Assembly (NCBI GenBank): GCA_964387795.1
Contig: CAYLYP010000101.1
Location: 1-10,210 of the forward strand
DNA: 10,210 nt
Direction: 5' to 3'
Source: CAYLYP01 sp964387795
GTDB taxonomy: Bacteria > Bacteroidota > Bacteroidia > Bacteroidales > UBA7960
Made by a program: the position numbers and the translations under genes. Positions 6,001 through 10,210 of the stretch are shown here, one piece after another. Under the pieces are notes generated by a model that made no database searches, was not told the DNA's origin, and was given only the letters and a program-made list of their open reading frames with translations. Every line of letters starts with the position of its first letter. Within the stretch, counting starts at the first letter, position 1.

Positions 6001-6888
6001 ATGGGACAACAACTTACTATATTTGAAAATGAAACTCTGACTTCGCAAAAAGCAAAGATAGTTAATGTAGCGTCAGTTCCTCAAAGAAGCCCCTTTCGTT
6101 ATCCGGGGGGCAAGACTTGGTTAATCCCAATAATAAGGCAATGGTTAAGCCAGGAAAAAAAAGTTGGGCAATTAATTGAACCATTTGCTGGTGGAGGAAT
6201 CGTAAGTTTAACAGCAGCATTTGAAAATCTGGCAGACCAAATTTTAATGGCAGAACTTGATAATGAAGTTGCATCTGTTTGGGAAATAATCCTAAATGGT
6301 AAAAACGAATGGCTTGCTGATAAGATATTAAACTTCAACCTCTCAGTCGATAATATTAATAGAGAACTCAATAACCCGGATAAAGAAACCCATGACCTTG
6401 CATTTTGCACAATACTAAAAAACAGGGTTTTTCATGGAGGCATAATTGCAAAAGGTTCAGGGATGTTGAAAAAGGGCGAAAATGGCAAAGGCATTGCATC
6501 GCGTTGGTATGCCAAAACGCTATCAGAAAGAATCAGGGCTATCAATTCGGTTAAACATAAAATTACATTTTCCCAAACTGATGCATTTCAATTAATTGAA
6601 CAGAATCTTCAAAACAAAAATGCCTTTTTTTTTATTGATCCCCCATACACAATAGCAGGGAAAAGGCTTTATACCCATTTTGAGATCAACCATGAAAAAC
6701 TGTTTCAACATATTAATCAGCTCCAGGGAAAATTTATGCTCACTTATGATGATGCTGAAGAAATAAGAACCTTAGCCAATAAATATAATTTTCCTTTCAG
6801 GACTATTCCAATGAAAACAACACACCATTTGGAAAAAAATGAATTAATTATTTCAGATAACTTTGAATGGTGGAACCTTAACATTTGA
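6001..6888 (+). CDS. Dam-type (D12 class) DNA adenine-N6 methyltransferase
   Basis: A 295-residue protein with the motif order of the D12/Dam family (alpha class): FRYPGGK at 32-38, SAM-binding motif EPFAGGG at 60-66, a long central target-recognition region, then catalytic DPPY at 213-216 in FFFIDPPYTIAGKRLY. Such enzymes transfer a methyl group from S-adenosylmethionine to adenine N6 in a short DNA site. Length and motifs are complete, so it is probably active. The target site cannot be read from sequence. I chose the ATG at 6001; a TTG at 5992 would add three residues and overlap the preceding frame. It follows the start-less frame by one base, which suggests a former restriction-modification operon. 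It is convergent with the DoxX genes, and no clear terminator separates them (6889-6990 has only a 5-bp CCTTG/CAAGG repeat). Confidence 0.92.
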   Translation: MGQQLTIFENETLTSQKAKIVNVASVPQRSPFRYPGGKTWLIPIIRQWLSQEKKVGQLIEPFAGGGIVSLTAAFENLADQILMAELDNEVASVWEIILNGKNEWLADKILNFNLSVDNINRELNNPDKETHDLAFCTILKNRVFHGGIIAKGSGMLKKGENGKGIASRWYAKTLSERIRAINSVKHKITFSQTDAFQLIEQNLQNKNAFFFIDPPYTIAGKRLYTHFEINHEKLFQHINQLQGKFMLTYDDAEEIRTLANKYNFPFRTIPMKTTHHLEKNELIISDNFEWWNLNI

Positions 6889-6990
6889 AAGGAGCCCGGT
6901 CAAAAAAACCCAATTCTTAAATCCTTGAAATTCTTTGACAAATAATCTTATTACAAGGTGGAAGATTTTCATCGGTTGTGTTCCAATGTC

Positions 6991-7407
6991 CTAATGCACA
7001 ACAAACAAACTCCTGAAAGATTTTCGGTACATGATAAGCAGGTATAAATGAAGCACAATAAGCACGAGGCTGAGGTATAAGTTTCCCGGGTTCAGTATGA
7101 GGTTATACAGGACGATATTAATAGTGATAGACATCAGGACAACAAGCACCAGGGGCGTAAAGAAGCCCATCACTAAGAGCACCCCCAGGAATATTTCAAG
7201 AAAATGAAGCATTGGCAGGAAATAAGATGCAGCAAGGAGCCCGTTAATAAATGCTTCGGCCTTATCGGATTTTGGTGTAAGGGCAATAAAGTTTAAAAAC
7301 CAGTTAAGCCCAAAAAAAAGATATATCCCCCCCAATAGCCCTCTTGTCACCAAAATGCTAAGTGTCTTGATCTTTTCTATCATAATCAGGTTTTTTAAAT
7401 GTGACAT
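6991..7407 (-). CDS. DoxX-like four-helix membrane protein
   Basis: A 138-residue, very hydrophobic protein with four predicted membrane segments at about 18-42, 57-81, 83-103 and 109-127, and a basic end (YRKSFRSL). Size and helix pattern fit the DoxX/DoxX-like group of small inner-membrane proteins, whose role in most members is unknown. It is a paralogue of its upstream neighbour: TRGLLGGIYLFFG lines up with ARTALGLLLLFYG in helix 1, and LVLIVLHLYLLIMYRKSF with LVLFVLNVYLIYVYKGNF in helix 4. A start at the second Met (7383) would give a leader length closer to that of the paralogue; the first ATG is annotated because it lies only 23 bases after the neighbour's stop, suggesting a two-gene operon. 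No enzyme motif is visible. Confidence 0.75.
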   Translation of the reverse strand: MSHLKNLIMIEKIKTLSILVTRGLLGGIYLFFGLNWFLNFIALTPKSDKAEAFINGLLAASYFLPMLHFLEIFLGVLLVMGFFTPLVLVVLMSITINIVLYNLILNPGNLYLSLVLIVLHLYLLIMYRKSFRSLFVVH

Positions 7408-7430
7408 TTACAAATTCAACCTAAAGGGGC

Positions 7431-7859
7431 TTATTGAGCATCTCCATCAGGTTCCTTTGGGGCTTTTTTCAACAAGTCCTTAAAGTTACCCTTGTAAACA
7501 TATATCAGATATACATTAAGAACAAATAAAACCAGGGCAGGCAACATTGTTGGAGGATCCATGGAAATATGAAACCATACAAGGGCAAAGCTGAAAGGGA
7601 AAAGCACAATCAAGGCAATCGTTGCAAAACGCCTTGTTAACATTGCAAGTCCTAATACCAACTGGGCAAAAACCAGAAGGTATAAAAGGGAATTTGTATC
7701 CATGATTGCTTTCACAAATACCAATGCTTCATCACCAAGCCTGGGTTTAGGGAACATAGCTGCTGCCTGTGAACCCTCAGGGAGGACAAAGATAAATCCA
7801 TAAAACAACAATAATAAGCCAAGAGCTGTGCGGGCAATAGGTTCGATGCGTTTGTTCAT
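7431..7859 (-). CDS. DoxX-like four-helix membrane protein, first of a tandem pair
   Basis: A 142-residue integral membrane protein with helices at about 8-27, 55-75, 78-98 and 104-122 and a charged cytosol-type tail (KKAPKEPDGDAQ). It resembles DoxX-like proteins and its downstream neighbour. The open frame extends to an ATG at 7889, but that ATG lies inside a perfect TATGTTTG promoter box and would add ten residues (MFDCGYNTWH) unlike the paralogue; the ATG at 7859 puts the basic MNKR directly before helix 1. The tandem genes may form a heteromeric membrane complex or reflect simple duplication. Function is unknown. Confidence 0.75.
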   Translation of the reverse strand: MNKRIEPIARTALGLLLLFYGFIFVLPEGSQAAAMFPKPRLGDEALVFVKAIMDTNSLLYLLVFAQLVLGLAMLTRRFATIALIVLFPFSFALVWFHISMDPPTMLPALVLFVLNVYLIYVYKGNFKDLLKKAPKEPDGDAQ

Positions 7860-7882
7860 GTGCCATGTGTTATAACCACAAT

Positions 7883-7890
7883 CAAACATA
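7883..7890 (-). promoter_or_regulatory. -7 box (TATGTTTG) for the DoxX-like pair
   Basis: On the minus strand TATGTTTG matches TAnnTTTG exactly and would start transcription near 7877, about 18 nt before the ATG at 7859. No TTG lies at the -33 position, so support is moderate. It also argues against the start at 7889. Confidence 0.4.
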
Positions 7891-7975
7891 AGGATTTTTT
7901 CTGAAATAAGCTATACTTTTTAACAGATAAGCTCACATTGAACTTGCACGAACATCATCCTGTGCGTTTAAGCTG

Positions 7976-9355
7976 CTATCCCAAAAAACGTTTTATGACA
8001 TTAAAATTTTTAAAGGGAGGATATTTCATCTTTAAGTCAAAGCTGTTTGATGATATCAGGACAGCTTTTGCATTACAATAAGCAAGAAAAGTGCCATGCC
8101 CGTGATATTTGTTCATACCGCTGTTCCCAACACCACCAAAGGGAAGATGGTGCGTTGCCACATGAAGGAGGGTATCATTGATACAAGCACCTCCCGAGCT
8201 GGTCCTGACAAGCATATCTTTAGCCTGTTTGTTTTTTCCAAAGAAATACAATGCAAGGGGTTTTTCGTGGGAGGTAACGTATGCAACCACTTCATTGATG
8301 TGTTCAAAAGTCATAACAGGGAGCAAAGGCCCAAAGATTTCTTCCTGCATGATAGGGTCATCAGGGCTGATATTATCAATTATTGTGGGGCTGATATAAC
8401 GGGATTCCATATCAAGATTTCCACCAAAGAGGATCTTTCCATGCTGCATCAGTTTCTGAAGGCGCTCCATGGCCTGATGGTTAACGATACGAGGGAAATA
8501 AGGGCTTTTTGATGCATCTTCGCCATGCCATTGGGTGATATAAAATTTTATTTTTTCAAGCAATGCATCCTTCACATCTTTATGCACCATTAGATAATCC
8601 GGGGCAATACATGTCTGCCCTGCATTGATGGTCTTTCCCCAGGCAATACGCCGTGCAGCAATATCAATATTTGCATCAGTATCAACAATGCAGGGACTTT
8701 TACCACCCAGTTCAAGCACCACAGGTGTCAAGTGGGCAGAGGCAGCCTTCATAACTATTTTGCCAAGCGAAGGGCTGCCCGTAAAAAATATCACATCAAA
8801 ACGCTGTTCGAGCAGGATGGTATTCACATTCCTCCCACCCTGGACAATACTTATATAGGATTCATCAAACACCTCATTTACCATCTTCTGGATTACCCCG
8901 GCTACCGTTGGGGTATAAGGAGAAGGCTTGAGCATGGCACAACAACCCGAAGATATTGCACCCACCAAGGGGTTCAAAAGCAATTGAAAAGGATAATTCC
9001 AGGGAGCTATAATCAGCGCAGTCCCCAATGGTTCATAATAAATCTTTGACCTTGAAGGCAAAAGGTGCAATGGGGTCTTCACCCTTTTAGGCTTCGACCA
9101 CTTCCTTATATTTTTCAGGTGATAATCTATCTCCTGCCTCACAATGCTTATTTCTGTAAGATATGCTTCTTCAGCCGATTTGTGCAAATCAGCTTTCAGG
9201 GCATCAAGGATTTCCTTTTCATACCTCACAACCGCATCTTTAAACTTTTTAAGTTGTGCGATGCGAAAATCAAGATCCCTTGACTGTAATGAATTAAAAA
9301 AGCTTTTATGCCCCGCAAGGAGCTTTTCAATTGTTGCCCTTGATGTGTCTTCCAT
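7976..9355 (-). CDS. NAD(P)+-dependent aldehyde dehydrogenase, class 3 type
   Basis: A 459-residue enzyme that oxidises aldehydes to carboxylic acids. The length is that of the short class 3/fatty-aldehyde group, not the roughly 490-500 residues of other ALDH classes. Motifs are complete: APWNYPFQL, cofactor loop FTGSPSLGK (G193-G198), general base E215 in ELGGKSP, nucleophile C249 in NAGQTCIAPDY, E339 in EEIFGPLLP, and LPFGGVGNSGM near the C-terminus. The E215-C249 spacing of 34 equals that of ALDH3A1 (E209, C243). The IAPDY after the Cys is characteristic of class 3. No C-terminal membrane helix is seen, unlike the mammalian fatty aldehyde enzyme. The ATG at 9355 is the first start and gives a normal N-terminus. 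The PaaI-like gene lies 203 bases upstream with a separate promoter between. The physiological substrate is not predictable; medium- or long-chain aldehydes are typical for the class. Confidence 0.95.
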   Translation of the reverse strand: MEDTSRATIEKLLAGHKSFFNSLQSRDLDFRIAQLKKFKDAVVRYEKEILDALKADLHKSAEEAYLTEISIVRQEIDYHLKNIRKWSKPKRVKTPLHLLPSRSKIYYEPLGTALIIAPWNYPFQLLLNPLVGAISSGCCAMLKPSPYTPTVAGVIQKMVNEVFDESYISIVQGGRNVNTILLEQRFDVIFFTGSPSLGKIVMKAASAHLTPVVLELGGKSPCIVDTDANIDIAARRIAWGKTINAGQTCIAPDYLMVHKDVKDALLEKIKFYITQWHGEDASKSPYFPRIVNHQAMERLQKLMQHGKILFGGNLDMESRYISPTIIDNISPDDPIMQEEIFGPLLPVMTFEHINEVVAYVTSHEKPLALYFFGKNKQAKDMLVRTSSGGACINDTLLHVATHHLPFGGVGNSGMNKYHGHGTFLAYCNAKAVLISSNSFDLKMKYPPFKNFNVIKRFLG

Positions 9356-9421
9356 ATCCGTATCCTGTTTGCTTGTTTAAAATAAAATGCTTCGTCCAAC
9401 AAAGATTGCCATTATATGGAA

Positions 9422-9429
9422 CAAAAGTA
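9422..9429 (-). promoter_or_regulatory. -7 box (TACTTTTG) for the aldehyde dehydrogenase
   Basis: The minus strand reads TACTTTTG, an exact TAnnTTTG match, identical to the box before the thioesterase gene. The sequence 20 bases upstream is T-rich (GTGTTTT) with no clean TTTG. It would give a leader of about 60 nt. Confidence 0.4.
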
Positions 9430-9558
9430 TTGCAATTATGTTTTAATAAAAAACACTTTTTTTCAGGGAAAGCTTTAATCTAAACAGCAAACGATTCATA
9501 AAACCCTTGACTGTTAAACAAATTGCTGTTATAATAAGTGCTTGCCTTCAAACCCCTG

Positions 9559-9951
9559 TCAGCGATTCTGCTTCCTATATCCCATAGCATTCAGGCTTGC
9601 CACCATAGTCCCATCCTCATCAAAAACATCTACCACATAACCGCAAATCTTTTTCTGAGCACTTTGCTCCCTGGCTATCGCCCTGAGGCGTTTGCCCACA
9701 GGAGCTTTAAAAAATGAAATCCCTGAATGGATCCCCACTGTAACAAGGCCTCCTGAATTTGATGCAGCAGCAAAAGCATAATCCGCCAAAGTAAATATCA
9801 CACCTCCCTGGACAATATTTATCCCATTCAGGTGGCAATCCTCTATGAGCACTTCTGCAACAGCATATCCTTCACCCACTTCAACCAAATAAATGCCTGC
9901 ATGCTTTGCAAACTTGTCATTTTTTACGTGCTTTATTAATTCTTCATCCAT
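9559..9951 (-). CDS. PaaI-like hotdog-fold thioesterase
   Basis: A 130-residue single-domain hotdog protein. The signature stretch at residues 40-63 contains N42, G49-G50 and the catalytic-type D57 in IFTLADYAFAAASNS, as in PaaI-type acyl-CoA thioesterases, which hydrolyse hydroxyphenylacetyl-CoA and related thioesters as tetramers. The position usually held by His in HGG is Gln here (IVQGG, Q48); Gln variants occur in related proteins, so activity is still plausible. Later SGISFFKAP and GYVVDVFDEDG correspond to the remaining strands. The ATG at 9951 is the natural start. It could act on stray aromatic or acyl-CoA thioesters; no other phenylacetate gene is clear in the window, so a role in that pathway is not established. 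Confidence 0.88.
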   Translation of the reverse strand: MDEELIKHVKNDKFAKHAGIYLVEVGEGYAVAEVLIEDCHLNGINIVQGGVIFTLADYAFAAASNSGGLVTVGIHSGISFFKAPVGKRLRAIAREQSAQKKICGYVVDVFDEDGTMVASLNAMGYRKQNR

Positions 9952-9985
9952 ATTTGAAAATATTTACAGCCTTAATGACTGTCTT

Positions 9986-10210
9986 TTAATACAAACAAAA
10001 GTAAATAAAAAGATATTGTCCGGTTTGAAAATTATCCCACTCAAAGGCAAATGGCACATAAAAAACAACAGATTTGGGTTCTATTTTAGTAAATTTGACT
10101 TTTAAAACAGCCGGGCAAAATGCTTTATTTAAGGTCTGCTTAAAAACAAGATGCGTACATATTAGTGCTTCAGAAAATAAATCCTTACATGCAGTATGTA
10201 ATTGTTGCTT
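9986..10210 (-). pseudogene. Possible remnant of an FNR-like (PaaE-type) reductase N-terminus, entering from right edge
   Basis: A minus-strand frame is open from the window edge for 74 codons to TAA at 9986-9988 and contains no ATG. Its second half, LKVKFTKIEPKSVVFYVP followed ten residues later by GQYL, resembles the start of the FAD-binding domain of ferredoxin-NADP-reductase-like proteins (pattern LxVxxI...SVxFxVP....F...GQYLxx). Intact members continue for over 200 residues; this one stops eight residues after GQYL, and the family RxYS motif is missing. The residues before LKV look unlike a protein N-terminus. It may be a decayed gene, a frameshifted one, or a chance match in AT-rich DNA. 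The thioesterase promoter overlaps its end. Confidence 0.22.
9996..10003 (-). promoter_or_regulatory. -7 box (TACTTTTG) for the thioesterase
   Basis: TACTTTTG on the minus strand gives a predicted start near 9990 and a leader of about 38 nt. A small hairpin (9966-9971 with 9977-9982, loop ATTAA on the minus strand) falls in this leader. No clean -33 TTTG was found. Confidence 0.4.

Noticed and set aside
7860..7889. Ten-residue N-terminal extension of the upstream DoxX-like protein
   Set aside because: Its ATG lies inside the TATGTTTG promoter box and the added residues (with Cys, Trp and His) do not fit the paralogue.
8096..8512. Plus-strand 138-codon open frame opposite the aldehyde dehydrogenase
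   Set aside because: The minus-strand gene there carries conserved ALDH motifs throughout; the plus frame has no recognisable features.
9483..9530. 8-bp inverted repeat AACAGCAA/TTGCTGTT downstream of the thioesterase
   Set aside because: The loop is over 30 bases and there is no T-run directly after it on the minus strand, so a terminator cannot be supported.

Overview
The window looks like a chromosomal segment of a Bacteroidota (Bacteroidetes) bacterium. Three things point there: a short primary sigma factor lacking region 1.1 and ending RSKILKSYLG; promoters of the phylum type (-7 TAnnTTTG, -33 TTTG or TTG) in place of -10/-35 boxes; and no Shine-Dalgarno sequence before any gene. Base composition is moderately AT-rich. 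No tRNA, rRNA, CRISPR array or complete insertion sequence was seen.

Layout. Positions 2-664 (minus) hold an SDR oxidoreductase cut by the left edge. Positions 665-1234 are non-coding and hold a REP-like pair of small palindromes, an 11-bp hairpin and two similar promoters for rpsO. Then comes an information-processing block on the plus strand: rpsO (S15), a strong terminator, a 12-bp perfect hairpin in the pnp leader, pnp (PNPase), a roughly 119-bp nested inverted repeat that overlaps the rpoD promoter, rpoD, its terminator, and rpe (ribulose-phosphate 3-epimerase). Right after the rpe stop, an open frame without a usable start (5727-5999) runs into an intact Dam-type adenine methyltransferase (6001-6888). 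I read this as a decayed restriction-modification pair whose methylase survives.

The right half lies on the minus strand: two related DoxX-like four-helix membrane proteins (6991-7407, 7431-7859), a class-3-type aldehyde dehydrogenase (7976-9355) and a PaaI-like hotdog thioesterase (9559-9951). Promoter-like boxes precede the thioesterase, the dehydrogenase and the first DoxX gene, so these may be several short transcription units. From the right edge another minus frame (9986-10210) resembles the N-terminal FAD domain of ferredoxin-NADP-reductase-like enzymes but has no start and ends early; it may be a remnant or chance.

How the genes relate. rpsO, pnp and rpoD are core RNA and ribosome genes; rpsO-pnp adjacency is widespread in bacteria, but here a terminator and a separate pnp promoter divide them. 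The most unusual features are regulatory or relic: the nested inverted repeat around the rpoD promoter, the pnp leader hairpin (a possible autoregulation site), the REP-like element, and the methylase with its apparent truncated partner. No complete new multi-gene system is evident.
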